From Syntrophomonas sp. UBA1368 (GTDB taxonomy: Bacteria > Bacillota > Syntrophomonadia > Syntrophomonadales > Syntrophomonadaceae), in NCBI GenBank assembly GCA_002305965.1, contig DBRM01000078.1:36709-87861 (forward strand): 51,153 nt of DNA, in the 5' to 3' direction. This document shows, piece after piece, positions 1 through 9,823 of this stretch; the stretch's first letter is position 1, and each line of letters begins with the position of its first letter. The notes under the pieces were generated by a model. That model had not been told where the DNA came from. It did not search any database and saw nothing but the letters and a program-made list of their open reading frames with translations. The position numbers were made by a program, and so were the translations under genes.

Positions 1-1119
1 ATTCCCCAGCCCAAACCGGGTGCTTGCACAAAAGCTCACGGGGGAGTTCTTTTTATAGATGAAATTGGGGAACTTCATCCCCTGCAAATGAATAAACTTT
101 TAAAGGTACTGGAAGACCGCAAAGTTTTGCTGGAAAGCGCATATTTTAATGAGAATGACCGCAACATACCCGGCCATATCCATGATATTTTCGTGAATGG
201 CCTTCCGGCTGATTTTCGTTTGGTAGGGGCAACTACCAAAATGCCGGATGAATTGCCCCCGGCTTTGAGGTCTCGCTGTCTGGAAATTTTCTTCTCCCCC
301 TTAAGGCAGGACAATATTCGCCGGATCGCCTTAAATGCAGTTAAAAAGGTGGATTACAAGATTGATGACCGGACCCTGGAGGAGATCACTAAATATGCCG
401 GTAATGGCCGGGAAGCTGTGAATATTGTCCAACTGGCGGCCGGGATCGCCCAAATGGAAGACAGTAAGACCATAACACTGGAGATCATAGAAAAAGTAGT
501 CAATAATGGGCGCTTTAGCCCTCGTCATGAAATAAAGCCGCAAAGTCAACCACAGATCGGAATCGTCAACGGCCTGGCAGTTTACGGTCCTAACAGCGGG
601 ACACTGCTTGAAGTGGAAACCACCGCACTGCCGGCCAAAGCCGGTCAGGGCAAATGGACCGTGACAGGAGTGGTGGAAGAAGAAGAGATCGGGGGAGGAG
701 AACGCAGATTTACACGTAAAAGCATGGCCAAAGGAGCCGTGGAAAATGTATTGACAGTTTTAAAAGCTTTTCATAGTATAGATATTACTGATTTTGATAT
801 CCATTTGAATTTTCCGGGAGGGATTCCCGTAGATGGGCCCTCGGCAGGGATAAGTATAGCCACTTCTATCTTCTCGGCTGTTAATAAACGACCGGTGGAT
901 AATCTGCTGGCTATGACAGGAGAGATCTCGGTGCATGGAGTCGTCAAACCCGTTGGGGGAGTGATCAATAAAGTTGAAGCAGCACGCCGGGCAGGCATTC
1001 AACGAGTCATGATTCCTCGGGAAAATTGGCTTTCTATGTTTGCGTCATATCCGGAAATGGAAGTGATCCCGGTCGGCCATCTGCAAGAAGTATTGGACCG
1101 TGCTTTTGTGGAGGGATAG
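1..1119 (+). CDS. lonB: ATP-dependent protease LonB, C-terminal part (5' end outside window)
   Basis: The reading frame is open from base 1, so the gene starts before the window; 372 residues are visible. It begins just before a Walker B segment (VLFIDEIGEL), followed by the AAA+ lid (about residues 85-165) and the Lon-type protease domain. The Ser-Lys dyad is visible: Ser281 of the visible part in DGPSAG, and Lys324 in GGVINKVEAA, with the 43-residue spacing usual for Lon. LonB proteins lack the long N-terminal substrate domain of LonA. In Bacillus, lonB lies directly upstream of lonA and is expressed in the forespore, and the same order is seen here. It degrades unfolded or regulatory proteins in the cytoplasm. 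The missing part should hold the Walker A motif. Confidence 0.93.
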   Translation: MPQPKPGACTKAHGGVLFIDEIGELHPLQMNKLLKVLEDRKVLLESAYFNENDRNIPGHIHDIFVNGLPADFRLVGATTKMPDELPPALRSRCLEIFFSPLRQDNIRRIALNAVKKVDYKIDDRTLEEITKYAGNGREAVNIVQLAAGIAQMEDSKTITLEIIEKVVNNGRFSPRHEIKPQSQPQIGIVNGLAVYGPNSGTLLEVETTALPAKAGQGKWTVTGVVEEEEIGGGERRFTRKSMAKGAVENVLTVLKAFHSIDITDFDIHLNFPGGIPVDGPSAGISIATSIFSAVNKRPVDNLLAMTGEISVHGVVKPVGGVINKVEAARRAGIQRVMIPRENWLSMFASYPEMEVIPVGHLQEVLDRAFVEG

Positions 1120-1235
1120 TATATCCATCAGTAACCCGAAAATCAGGCCAATGGAAAATTAAAACACAATAGATCATAATTGCTTTATAATCAAGTAAAG
1201 ATGATAAATGATTATGTTATGGGAGGTGCATTGAT

Positions 1236-3578
1236 TTGCTTCAAGGTGATGAGATTATTTATCGTGAAATACCGCTGCTTCCTCTTAGAGGAATGCTCGT
1301 TTTTCCATATACAGTTATTCATTTGGATGTGGGCAGAAAAAAATCCATCAATGCCATTGAAGAAGCAATGCTGGAAAGCAAGGAGATATTTCTGGCCAGC
1401 CAAAAAGAAGCACAGACGGATGATCCGGAGGAAGCTGATATTTATTCCATCGGTACAGTGGCGGAGATTCGGCAGATTCTCAAGATGCCAGGCGGAACCA
1501 TGCGGGTGCTGGTAGAAGGTCTCAATCGTGCGGAAATAAAAGATTTTCTTGATAATGAAGCTTATATAAAAGTGAGAATTAAACCATATACTGACGATAT
1601 GGCAGAAAAGAATGCTCAGGTGGAAGCTTTGATGAGAACACTGGTATCCCAGTTTGAGCAGTATGTTCGTATGGGAAAAAAGATTCCGCCCGAAACCGTT
1701 GTTTCTGTTGTGGGGATTCAGGAACCGGGAAGGCTGGCAGATGTAGTTTCCTCCCATTTGACACTGCGGATAGATGAAAAGCAAAAAATTCTGGAAGCCA
1801 TTGATATTCAGGAACGGCTAACCTATTTATGTGAATTGCTGGCCAAAGAGATGGAAGTACTGGAACTGGAACGCAAAATCAATATGCGGGTCCGTAAGCA
1901 GATGGAAAAAACCCAAAAGGAATATTACCTGCGTGAGCAAATGAAAGCCATCCAAAAGGAACTTGGGGAAAAAGATGAACATTTGAGCGAAGTGGAAGAA
2001 ATAAAAGAACGGATACTGGAAGCCGCCCTGCCAAAAGAAGCAGAAGAAAAAGCATTTAAAGAATTGGAGCGGCTGGAGAAAATGCCGCCTATGGTGGCAG
2101 AAGCAGTAGTGGTAAGAAATTATCTGGATTGGATATTATCCCTGCCCTGGTCGGTAGAAACCAAAGACCGGCTGGATTTAAAAACGGCGGAAACCATACT
2201 TAATGAAGATCATTACGGGTTGGAAAAACCAAAAGAAAGGATCCTGGAGTATCTGGCGATCAGAAAATTGGCTAAGAAAATGAAAGGGCCGATTTTATGT
2301 CTGGTTGGACCTCCCGGAGTCGGTAAAACCTCTCTGGGTAAATCAGTGGCTCGTTCCCTGGGGCGAAAGTTTGTCCGGATGTCTTTAGGCGGGATCAGAG
2401 ACGAAGCAGAAATTCGCGGCCATCGGCGTACTTATGTTGGTTCCATGCCGGGACGTGTTTTACAGGGGATGAAACAGGCCGGCTCGAAAAACCCTGTATT
2501 TTTATTTGATGAGATCGACAAAATGACCATGGATTTCAGGGGTGATCCTGCCTCCGCCTTGCTTGAAGTGCTGGACCCTGAACAGAACTACACTTTTAGC
2601 GACCACTATCTGGAGGTCCCTTTTGATTTATCCAAAGTGATGTTTATCACCACTGCCAACTCAACATATAATATTCCCCGTCCGCTTTTGGATCGGATGG
2701 AGATCATTGAACTGTCCGGCTATACGGAAGAGGATAAGGTCCACATTGCTCAGGATTACCTGGTGCCAAAACAAATAAAAGAACACGGGCTTAAGGTAAA
2801 TAACATATCCTTTTCTGAAGGAGCCATAAGAAAAATAATTCGCGAATATACCAGAGAGGCCGGCGTCAGAAATCTGGAAAGACAAATAGCTTCGATTTGC
2901 CGAAAAGTAGCGCGTTTGGTAGTGGAAGACAAAAGTACCTATGTAAATGTGACCGGAAATAATATCAGCAAATATCTGGGGCCGGAACGCTTCCGCTATG
3001 GGGTAGCCGAAAAAGAAAGCCAGGTAGGTGTTGCTACCGGTTTAGCCTGGACAGAAACCGGAGGGGATATCTTATCCATCGAAGTTGCCCTCATAAAAGG
3101 CAAGGGTGGAGTGACCCTGACAGGTAAATTGGGTGATGTAATGAAAGAATCGGCCCAGGCTGCCTTGACCTATATCCGCTCCAAAGCTGACGAACTGGGA
3201 ATTAAACCAGATATTCAGGAAAAACATGACGTCCATGTTCATGTGCCGGAAGGCGCGATTCCTAAAGACGGCCCCTCAGCCGGTATCACCCTGGCCACTG
3301 CTCTGGCTTCAGCCATGACCGGAACACCGGTCAGAAATGATGTGGCTATGACAGGTGAGATCACGCTCAGAGGAAGAGTGCTGCCCATCGGCGGAGTAAA
3401 AGAAAAAGTACTGGCTGCTCATCGGGCAGGAATAAAAACTATTATTTTACCGGAAGAAAACAAAAAGGATTTAAATGAAGTGCCAGGCAATGTGAGAAAG
3501 AAAATGCGCTTTGTTTTAGTCAGTCATATGGATGAAGTTTTGGCGGAAACATTATTTAAAACCAATTTGCCTAACTAG
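1236..3578 (+). CDS. lon: ATP-dependent protease La (LonA)
   Basis: A 780-residue protein of normal LonA length. The N-terminal LAN substrate domain (about residues 10-200) starts with PLLPLRGMLVFP. A helical region follows, then the AAA+ domain with Walker A GPPGVGKT at residues 358-365 and Walker B VFLFDEIDKM, and the C-terminal protease domain with catalytic Ser681 (KDGPSAG) and Lys about 724 (GGVKEKVLAA). The start is TTG at 1236, because GGGAGGTG at 1221-1228 lies 7 bases upstream; another TTG at 1231 is out of frame. It is a cytoplasmic quality-control protease. It follows lonB after 116 bases and precedes ysxC, the conserved Firmicute order. A -10-like TATAAT at 1186 has no clear -35. 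Confidence 0.97.
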   Translation: MLQGDEIIYREIPLLPLRGMLVFPYTVIHLDVGRKKSINAIEEAMLESKEIFLASQKEAQTDDPEEADIYSIGTVAEIRQILKMPGGTMRVLVEGLNRAEIKDFLDNEAYIKVRIKPYTDDMAEKNAQVEALMRTLVSQFEQYVRMGKKIPPETVVSVVGIQEPGRLADVVSSHLTLRIDEKQKILEAIDIQERLTYLCELLAKEMEVLELERKINMRVRKQMEKTQKEYYLREQMKAIQKELGEKDEHLSEVEEIKERILEAALPKEAEEKAFKELERLEKMPPMVAEAVVVRNYLDWILSLPWSVETKDRLDLKTAETILNEDHYGLEKPKERILEYLAIRKLAKKMKGPILCLVGPPGVGKTSLGKSVARSLGRKFVRMSLGGIRDEAEIRGHRRTYVGSMPGRVLQGMKQAGSKNPVFLFDEIDKMTMDFRGDPASALLEVLDPEQNYTFSDHYLEVPFDLSKVMFITTANSTYNIPRPLLDRMEIIELSGYTEEDKVHIAQDYLVPKQIKEHGLKVNNISFSEGAIRKIIREYTREAGVRNLERQIASICRKVARLVVEDKSTYVNVTGNNISKYLGPERFRYGVAEKESQVGVATGLAWTETGGDILSIEVALIKGKGGVTLTGKLGDVMKESAQAALTYIRSKADELGIKPDIQEKHDVHVHVPEGAIPKDGPSAGITLATALASAMTGTPVRNDVAMTGEITLRGRVLPIGGVKEKVLAAHRAGIKTIILPEENKKDLNEVPGNVRKKMRFVLVSHMDEVLAETLFKTNLPN

Positions 3579-3642
3579 AACCGCCGCCTATTTTATAAAT
3601 GCATGTCTTATGACATGCTTTTTGCTGGAAGGCTGTGAAACG

Positions 3643-4227
3643 ATGCTGGTCATCAAAAAGGCTGAATACATAGGTTCCTTTGTAGAGATGCAGCAGCTGC
3701 CGCAGGGTATGCTGCCTGAAATCGCCATCGTTGGCAGATCCAATGTAGGAAAATCTTCCTTGATCAACAAAACGGTCAATCGTAAGAAGCTGGCTAAATC
3801 CAGTTCGACTCCGGGCAAGACCCAAACCATCAATTATTACTTGCTTAATGATGAGCTTTATCTGGTAGACCTGCCCGGTTATGGCTATGCCAAAGTGTCG
3901 AAAGCGCAGAAGCTCAAGTGGCAGAAGATGATCGGAAAATATTTGCGGGAACGTCAGCAGTTAAAAGGCGTTATTTTACTGCTTGATATCCGTCACGAAC
4001 CAAGTGAAAATGACCTGCAAATGAAAGACTGGCTGACCCAGCTTGAGATACCGCTTTTGGCAATTGCCACCAAGGCTGATAAGATCTCCCGGGGGGCCAG
4101 AGCCAAACACACCAGTGTTATACGTAAAAGATTGAATCTGCCTGCATCACCTCTCTGCTTTTCCGCCGAAACCGGGGAAGGAGTGGAGGAGGTCCTGGAG
4201 GCTCTGGAAGAAATCACCGCTTTATAA
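3643..4227 (+). CDS. ysxC: Ribosome-biogenesis GTP-binding protein YsxC/EngB
   Basis: A 194-residue TRAFAC-class GTPase needed for assembly of the large ribosomal subunit. All G motifs are visible: G1 GRSNVGKSSL, G3 DLPGYGYAK, G4 TKADK and G5 SAETG. The frame is open upstream to 3532, overlapping lonA, but the family's N-terminus and the GGAAGG at 3628-3633 support ATG 3643. It lies 64 bases after lonA and is probably co-transcribed. Its stop is only 4 bases from the stop of the convergent SEC-C gene, and no terminator hairpin separates them. Confidence 0.96.
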   Translation: MLVIKKAEYIGSFVEMQQLPQGMLPEIAIVGRSNVGKSSLINKTVNRKKLAKSSSTPGKTQTINYYLLNDELYLVDLPGYGYAKVSKAQKLKWQKMIGKYLRERQQLKGVILLLDIRHEPSENDLQMKDWLTQLEIPLLAIATKADKISRGARAKHTSVIRKRLNLPASPLCFSAETGEGVEEVLEALEEITAL

Positions 4228-4231
4228 GCCT

Positions 4232-5479
4232 TTACATTTGTGTTATACGGTCCTTGATATAAATCAGGATATCATGCATTTCTTCAAATTGGCTGGTTTC
4301 ACACGCAGCGATAAACTCATCCAACAAAGCAATGATTCTGTCTTTACCATCGGGCTCCGTCAGTACCTGCCTGGGGGTTTGATTTTCCAATTCAGCCAAT
4401 GGAGTGGAGAGCCAGCGTTCCGTTTCCTGGTCTTTCATGATCAAAAACCACCAGCGCAAGTCTTCGGGTGAAATACTCTCCGCCAGTTTGCTATGGACCA
4501 TCTTCATTTCGGCTTTACCGGTGGCAGCAGTTACAAGCTTTTTCATTTCATCAAGATCTTTCAGAAAATCAGCACTGATGAGGGCAGATTCCTCGCCTAC
4601 TGCTATACGGCAGTAACGGTCATTCTGGGCCTTTGGTTTGTACCAGTCGAAATCTTCAATTTGAAAGGCAAGGCTGTAATCAGATGACAGGAGTCCGGCC
4701 AGTAACGCTTCTTTCTCTGTTGGTGTAAGAGAAAGGCTGTATAGTTCCTGCAGCCGAATCAAATTTTTATGAAAAGCATGATCAAACAAACCCAGCAGCA
4801 CTTCACCGTGATTTTTGAACATTTCAGAAATTGACCCACCAATAAGCTCCTGCCAGTGTTTTACATGTTCACGCAGGAAGAGTTCCTGGTCTTCGGCTGC
4901 CTGCAATACAAGCACCATGCCGGAAAAAATAGGATTACCCATTATGGTAACAACTCTTCCCAAAAGAAGAATGCGGGGGGTGATTTCTGTTTCCCAGGGT
5001 TCTTTTAACAGAATTTTAAGATCCTCCCCGCTGAACAAGTCAGTAATCTGCAGGTAATTATCCATTGAAGCTTTTACGCAGTAAACAGAAAGAAAAGATC
5101 GATTTAATGAATCCAGCGCTTCATTTAAGATGGGAACTAAAGCATTCCGCCCGGCATAATCCTGACCGATGGTTTTTCCCGCTTTGAGTTTTAAATCAAA
5201 CCACAGCCAATCAGAGAAAATTGCTTCGTAATCAGGTGCCATATTATTTTCATCAGTGGTAAAACGTAGAAAGGACTGCATGGCATCCCGGCGGATTTTC
5301 TTTATGTCACGACTATAATTGTTTTCAAGTTTTATTTTTAGTTCTGTCATGAGCTGGTTGGATTTGACCCACGGATCTGCGCTGAACTCTATTGCTTCGG
5401 CCAGATTTGCACAACAGTTCTTGTATTTTTTTCCGCTGCCGCATGGGCAGGGACTATTACGACCGACTTTCTTATTCAT
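4232..5479 (-). CDS. SEC-C motif protein of unknown function
   Basis: A 415-residue protein whose only recognisable feature is an N-terminal SEC-C zinc motif at about residues 7-23 (NSPCPCGSGKKYKNCC), the Cys-rich element found at the SecA C-terminus and in many other proteins. The remaining roughly 390 residues are soluble, helix-rich and rich in Glu and Leu, with no signal peptide or membrane segment and no domain I recognise. The ATG start has a G-rich site (GGGGGGAAG in mRNA sense) upstream. It is transcribed against the neighbouring ysxC and diverges from valS. SEC-C motifs bind zinc and often mediate protein or ribosome contacts; any more specific role would be a guess. Confidence 0.8.
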   Translation of the reverse strand: MNKKVGRNSPCPCGSGKKYKNCCANLAEAIEFSADPWVKSNQLMTELKIKLENNYSRDIKKIRRDAMQSFLRFTTDENNMAPDYEAIFSDWLWFDLKLKAGKTIGQDYAGRNALVPILNEALDSLNRSFLSVYCVKASMDNYLQITDLFSGEDLKILLKEPWETEITPRILLLGRVVTIMGNPIFSGMVLVLQAAEDQELFLREHVKHWQELIGGSISEMFKNHGEVLLGLFDHAFHKNLIRLQELYSLSLTPTEKEALLAGLLSSDYSLAFQIEDFDWYKPKAQNDRYCRIAVGEESALISADFLKDLDEMKKLVTAATGKAEMKMVHSKLAESISPEDLRWWFLIMKDQETERWLSTPLAELENQTPRQVLTEPDGKDRIIALLDEFIAACETSQFEEMHDILIYIKDRITQM

Positions 5480-5596
5480 AATGAACTTCCCCCCACTTAT
5501 TATGCTTCATCATATAACATACCAAAACATATCAGTTTTACCAACCTTCTTTTAATACCCGATCGGAATGGAAATGATACTTTTAACAAGAATAAC

Positions 5597-5626
5597 TTGC
5601 TATGAACGGCTGATTTTAAGTACAAT
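5597..5626 (+). promoter_or_regulatory. Probable sigma-A promoter of valS-folC
   Basis: TTGCTA at 5597-5602 and TACAAT at 5621-5626 are separated by 18 bases, about 55 bases before the valS start. No T-box sequence (GGGTGGTACCGCG type) is present in the 200-base leader, so valS does not appear to be under tRNA-Val antitermination here. Confidence 0.5.
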
Positions 5627-5680
5627 TTAGCTTATAAATAAAGTGTCGGATCACGCTTTGATTTTAGGAGGTTTTTTTAC

Positions 5681-8329
5681 ATGTCTGAAGGCAGTTCTAT
5701 ACCCAGCATCTATGACCCGGGGCAGGTGGAGAAAAAGTGGTATTCATATTGGAAAAAGAATAATTATTTTGCCCCGGACAGTGATTATTCAAATAAACCT
5801 TTTTCCATCGTCATGCCGCCCCCGAATGTAACCGGCTCACTGCATTTAGGTCATGCGCTGGATAATACTTTGCAGGATATATTAACTCGTTGGCGGCGTA
5901 TGCAGGGTTATAATACCTTGTGGCTGCCGGGAACTGATCATGCCGGAATAGCGACGCAGGCCAGAGTGGAAGAAGCCCTGGCTCAGGAAGGGCTTTCCAG
6001 GCATGACCTGGGGAGAGAAAAATTCGTGGAGCGGGTATGGGAATGGAAAAACCTGTACGGAAGCCGTATAACCGAACAGCTTAGCCTGATGGGTTCTTCC
6101 TGTGACTGGAGCAGGGAAAGATTCACCATGGACGAAGGATGCTCCCGGGCAGTTCGTGAATCCTTCGTGAATATGTATAATAAAGGCTTGATTTACAAAG
6201 GGGATTATATCATTAACTGGTGTCCCAAATGCAATACGGCTATTTCGGATATTGAAGTTGAACATACAGAAAGTGACGGCCATTTATGGCATATTAAGTA
6301 TTTCCTCAAAGATTCGGATCAATATTTGGTGGTTGCTACCACCCGCCCGGAAACCATGTTGGGTGACACCGGAGTGGCTGTCCACCCTGAAGATGAAAGA
6401 TATCAGCAGCTGATCGGGAAGGAAGTAATACTGCCGCTGGTGGGCCGCATCATTCCTGTTTTTGCTGATGAATATGTTGACCGTGACTTTGGTACCGGAG
6501 CAGTAAAGGTAACCCCAGCCCATGATATCAATGACTTTGAGATGGGAAACCGCCATGGCCTGGAGATCGTCAAAGTCATCGACAATAATGCCGTGATGAA
6601 TGAAAATGCAGGAAAATACCAGGGAATGGACCGTTATGAATGTCGCAGACAGGTGATTCAGGATCTGACTGAACAAGGATTGTTGTTGCAGACACAAGAC
6701 CACAGGCATGCAGTAGGCCATTGCCAGAGATGTGACACGATCATCGAACCACTCATATCAGAACAGTGGTTTGTAAAAATGAAACCTTTGGCTGAACCTG
6801 CTATCCGCAGAGTTTTAGACGGAGAAATCAGATTTATCCCGGAAAGGTTTACAAAAATCTATATCAATTGGATGGAGAATATCCGCGATTGGTGTATTTC
6901 CAGGCAGCTTTGGTGGGGGCACCGGATTCCGGTATGGTATTGTGAAGACTGCCATGAAGTGATTTGCAGTAAAACTGATCCTGTGCAGTGCCCGGCATGC
7001 AAATCCGGAAAGCTGCATCAGGATGAAGATGTCCTGGATACCTGGTTTAGCAGTGCTTTGTGGCCGTTTTCAACCATGGGCTGGCCGGAATCCACCCAGG
7101 ACCTGGATTATTTCTATCCAACCAGCGTGCTGGTCACCGGACGGGATATTATATTTTTCTGGGTGGCCAGAATGATCTTTTCCGGTATTGAGCATACCGG
7201 CAAGGTTCCTTTCCACGATGTAAATATCCATGGACTGATTTTGGACGGACAGGGACGGAAGATGAGCAAGTCCCTGGGCAATGGTATCGATCCAATAGAA
7301 GTAATCGACAAGTACGGTGCTGATACCCTGAGATTTTCACTGATTACCGGTGTAACTCCCGGCAATGATATCAGATTTTACTGGGACAAAGTTGAGAACA
7401 CCAGAAACTTTGCCAATAAAATTTGGAATGCTTCACGTTTTGTAATGATGAATCTGGGGGGTTATGAAGCAATCGAAATCAAGGATGATGAGCTGACTTT
7501 AGCCGACCGCTGGATCATCAACTGTATGAATGAAAAGATCAAGGTTGTAACCCAACTGCTGGAGAAATACGATTTGGGAGAAGCAGGGAAGAATTTATAT
7601 GAATTCATTTGGGACGATTTCTGCGATTGGTATATCGAACTGGCCAAACCCCGGTTGTTCGCTCCTGAAAACTCTCGGGAAAAATTGGTCATACAAAACT
7701 TGCTTACCATGATCCTGACAAAAACGCTCCAGCTTTTGCACCCTTTCATGCCCTTTATCACGGAAGAGATCTACCAGAACCTGCCGGGGCATACTGAAAC
7801 CATCATGCAGGATCGGTGGCCGGAACCTCTTGCGGTTGAAAAGGCCGGAGATGCTGCCATGAAGATGCAGAGCATCATGAATATAATCAGAGCGATCCGC
7901 AATATACGCGCTGAGTTTAATATCAACCCCGGAAAAGCGATCAAAGCCCATTTATTAGTAAGAGACCCGGAACAGCTTTCCATATTGACCGAGCATCAGT
8001 CTTATATCATGCAGATGGCCAATGTAAGTGAGATCACCGCAGGGCAGGAACTGGCAAAGATCCATCAGGCGGTATCAGCCATCACAGCGGCAGCTGAAAT
8101 CTATGTCCCGCTGGAAGGGGTCATTGATGTTGACAAAGAGTTGGTCAGGCTCAATAAGGATTTACAGAACACCATAAAGGATATCGAAAAGTCTGAGGCC
8201 AAGTTAAACAATGAGCAGTTCTTGTCCCGGGCGCCTCAGGAGGTCATAGAGAAGGAAAAGGCCAAAGTTCAGGAAGGCAATATAAAGAAGGAAGGGATCC
8301 TCAAACGTCTGCAGATGTTACAAGCTTGA
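5681..8329 (+). CDS. valS: Valyl-tRNA synthetase
   Basis: An 882-residue class I aminoacyl-tRNA synthetase that charges tRNA-Val. The HIGH-type signature is HLGH at residues 55-58 after PPPNVTGSL, and KMSKS is at residues 527-531. The editing CP1 domain lies between them, with CxxC pairs near residues 415-445 (CEDC, CPAC). The anticodon-binding domain follows, then the C-terminal coiled-coil arm typical of ValRS (about residues 810-882, DKELVRLNKDLQ). ATG 5681 follows AGGAGG at 5666-5671. The stop codon overlaps the folC start (TTGA), so folC is translationally coupled. Confidence 0.98.
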   Translation: MSEGSSIPSIYDPGQVEKKWYSYWKKNNYFAPDSDYSNKPFSIVMPPPNVTGSLHLGHALDNTLQDILTRWRRMQGYNTLWLPGTDHAGIATQARVEEALAQEGLSRHDLGREKFVERVWEWKNLYGSRITEQLSLMGSSCDWSRERFTMDEGCSRAVRESFVNMYNKGLIYKGDYIINWCPKCNTAISDIEVEHTESDGHLWHIKYFLKDSDQYLVVATTRPETMLGDTGVAVHPEDERYQQLIGKEVILPLVGRIIPVFADEYVDRDFGTGAVKVTPAHDINDFEMGNRHGLEIVKVIDNNAVMNENAGKYQGMDRYECRRQVIQDLTEQGLLLQTQDHRHAVGHCQRCDTIIEPLISEQWFVKMKPLAEPAIRRVLDGEIRFIPERFTKIYINWMENIRDWCISRQLWWGHRIPVWYCEDCHEVICSKTDPVQCPACKSGKLHQDEDVLDTWFSSALWPFSTMGWPESTQDLDYFYPTSVLVTGRDIIFFWVARMIFSGIEHTGKVPFHDVNIHGLILDGQGRKMSKSLGNGIDPIEVIDKYGADTLRFSLITGVTPGNDIRFYWDKVENTRNFANKIWNASRFVMMNLGGYEAIEIKDDELTLADRWIINCMNEKIKVVTQLLEKYDLGEAGKNLYEFIWDDFCDWYIELAKPRLFAPENSREKLVIQNLLTMILTKTLQLLHPFMPFITEEIYQNLPGHTETIMQDRWPEPLAVEKAGDAAMKMQSIMNIIRAIRNIRAEFNINPGKAIKAHLLVRDPEQLSILTEHQSYIMQMANVSEITAGQELAKIHQAVSAITAAAEIYVPLEGVIDVDKELVRLNKDLQNTIKDIEKSEAKLNNEQFLSRAPQEVIEKEKAKVQEGNIKKEGILKRLQMLQA

Positions 8330-9606
8330 TCGAAGCATACCTGAGGAAATTATTACTGCTGGGCAGCAAACCGGGACTGGATACTACCAAAGCTTTGCTT
8401 CGGGAGATGGGTGATCCTCAGGAAGGAAAAGCCTATGTTCATGTAGCAGGTACCAATGGGAAAGGCTCCGTTTCCCTCATGATTGCCAACATATTGAAAG
8501 AAGCCGGTTATAAGGTTGGGCGTTATACTTCGCCCCACCTTACTTCTTATTGCGAAAGATTCACCGTTGATGATCAAGCAATCACCCCTGAAGAACTGAA
8601 ACGTTATCTGGATCTCATCGAAGAGAAGAGTCAGGTTCTGCTGCAAAATGGCCTGCCACATCCTACTGAATTTGAAGTCTTAACCGCAGCGGCTTTTCAA
8701 TTTTTTCGTGACAAGAATGTAGATATAGCGGTTTTAGAAGTTGGCATGGGAGGTATCTATGACGCAACCAATATTATCATCCCGCTGGTATCAGTCATCA
8801 CCTCCATAAGCTATGACCATACTGACTTTTTGGGCAATACCCTCGAAGAAATCGCCTGGAACAAGGCCGGTATCATAAAGAATGGCGTGCCGGTAGTAGT
8901 AGGCCGGGTGCCGAAAGAAGCAGAAGCAGTAATCAAAAAACAGGCCGATAAACTTAAGAGCCCTTTTTTAAAAAGCCAGGCAGTCAAAGTGGATCTGGTG
9001 GAAAACCACGAGGCCAGAGGTCAAATGATTAAGATCACAGGTACTCTGACCGTGTCTGACGCCAGTTATTTTTCCCTGCCCGGACCGTATCAGCGGGATA
9101 ATCTGGCTACTGCGCTCACCTCCTTATCCTGCCTGGTCGAAAAGGGTTATCCGATATCAGTGCAAGCTGTAAAAGATGGTTTAAGCACCTTGGCTATCAG
9201 AGGACGTCTGCAGGTACTGCATGAAGATCCGCTGGTCATTGCCGACGCAGCCCATAATGAAGCAGGGAGTGAGGCTCTGGCCCAGTCTCTGGAAGAGATC
9301 CTGCCTGGGCGATCAAAAGTGGCAGTGTTTGGAATCGTCGACGATAAAGATGCCAGATCTATGCTGCGAGCACTTGGTCATGGCACCAAAGCGGTGGTGA
9401 TCACCAGGCCGGAGGGCGAACGGGGGAAGACTTGGGCCAGAGCAGTATCATTGTGGCAGGAACTATTCCCTGAAACCCATGTAACGGCGGAAGAGGATAT
9501 TCACCGGGCAATGGCCAGGGGCTTAGCATTTCTTACCGGTGATGATTATTTACTGGTGACCGGTTCTTTTTATGTTTTACGCCAGGCTTGCCGGTACATT
9601 TTTTAG
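8326..9606 (+). CDS. folC: Folylpolyglutamate synthase / dihydrofolate synthase
   Basis: A 426-residue Mur-ligase-family enzyme that adds glutamate to folates (and may join dihydropteroate and glutamate), using ATP in the cytoplasm. The ATP loop GTNGKGSVS lies at about residues 42-50. Family blocks EVGMGGIYDATN and ISYDHTDFLG follow, then the C-terminal ligase domain with IADAAHNEAG. The start is a TTG whose last two bases form the start of the valS stop codon, with no strong ribosome site of its own, so translation should depend on coupling. valS-folC is a standard Firmicute pair. Confidence 0.95.
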   Translation: MIEAYLRKLLLLGSKPGLDTTKALLREMGDPQEGKAYVHVAGTNGKGSVSLMIANILKEAGYKVGRYTSPHLTSYCERFTVDDQAITPEELKRYLDLIEEKSQVLLQNGLPHPTEFEVLTAAAFQFFRDKNVDIAVLEVGMGGIYDATNIIIPLVSVITSISYDHTDFLGNTLEEIAWNKAGIIKNGVPVVVGRVPKEAEAVIKKQADKLKSPFLKSQAVKVDLVENHEARGQMIKITGTLTVSDASYFSLPGPYQRDNLATALTSLSCLVEKGYPISVQAVKDGLSTLAIRGRLQVLHEDPLVIADAAHNEAGSEALAQSLEEILPGRSKVAVFGIVDDKDARSMLRALGHGTKAVVITRPEGERGKTWARAVSLWQELFPETHVTAEEDIHRAMARGLAFLTGDDYLLVTGSFYVLRQACRYIF

Positions 9607-9823
9607 ATCACAAGGTCAAAAACCAACCTGCCTTAATTAAGGGAGAGAGTCTGTCATCAAATCACTTCCGCTGTACCCTGCTGGCAGCAAGCCAGACTGG
9701 CAATAATTGAGCTGCAAGCATGCTAAATAAAGCTGCTAAAAGAAAAATTTTCAAAAGGCATTATCTCCTTGTGTTAGCTATAGAATTTAGAAAGTAGTCA
9801 GGCTTAAGCAGGGAGGTATTTTT
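9607..9823. other. Intergenic region with a small hairpin
   Basis: The 217 bases between folC and the phosphate-uptake pair contain no convincing gene. A short hairpin (CTGGC-AGCAA-GCCAG, 9681-9695) has no T-run after it, so it is not a clear terminator. TATAGAAT near 9779 could be a -10 element for the next gene, but no good -35 is present. Confidence 0.4.

Noticed and set aside
331..1002. Antisense open frames across lonB, and similar ones across most other genes
   Set aside because: They are shadows of the coding strand without ribosome sites or family features.
5480..5680. Possible T-box before valS
   Set aside because: The 200-base leader lacks the T-box core sequence, Stem I motifs and a terminator; only a plausible promoter is present.
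9681..9695. Intergenic repeat: GGCAGCAAGCC also occurs before rplU (about 29768)
   Set aside because: Only 11 bases, two copies, and different hairpin context; likely chance.
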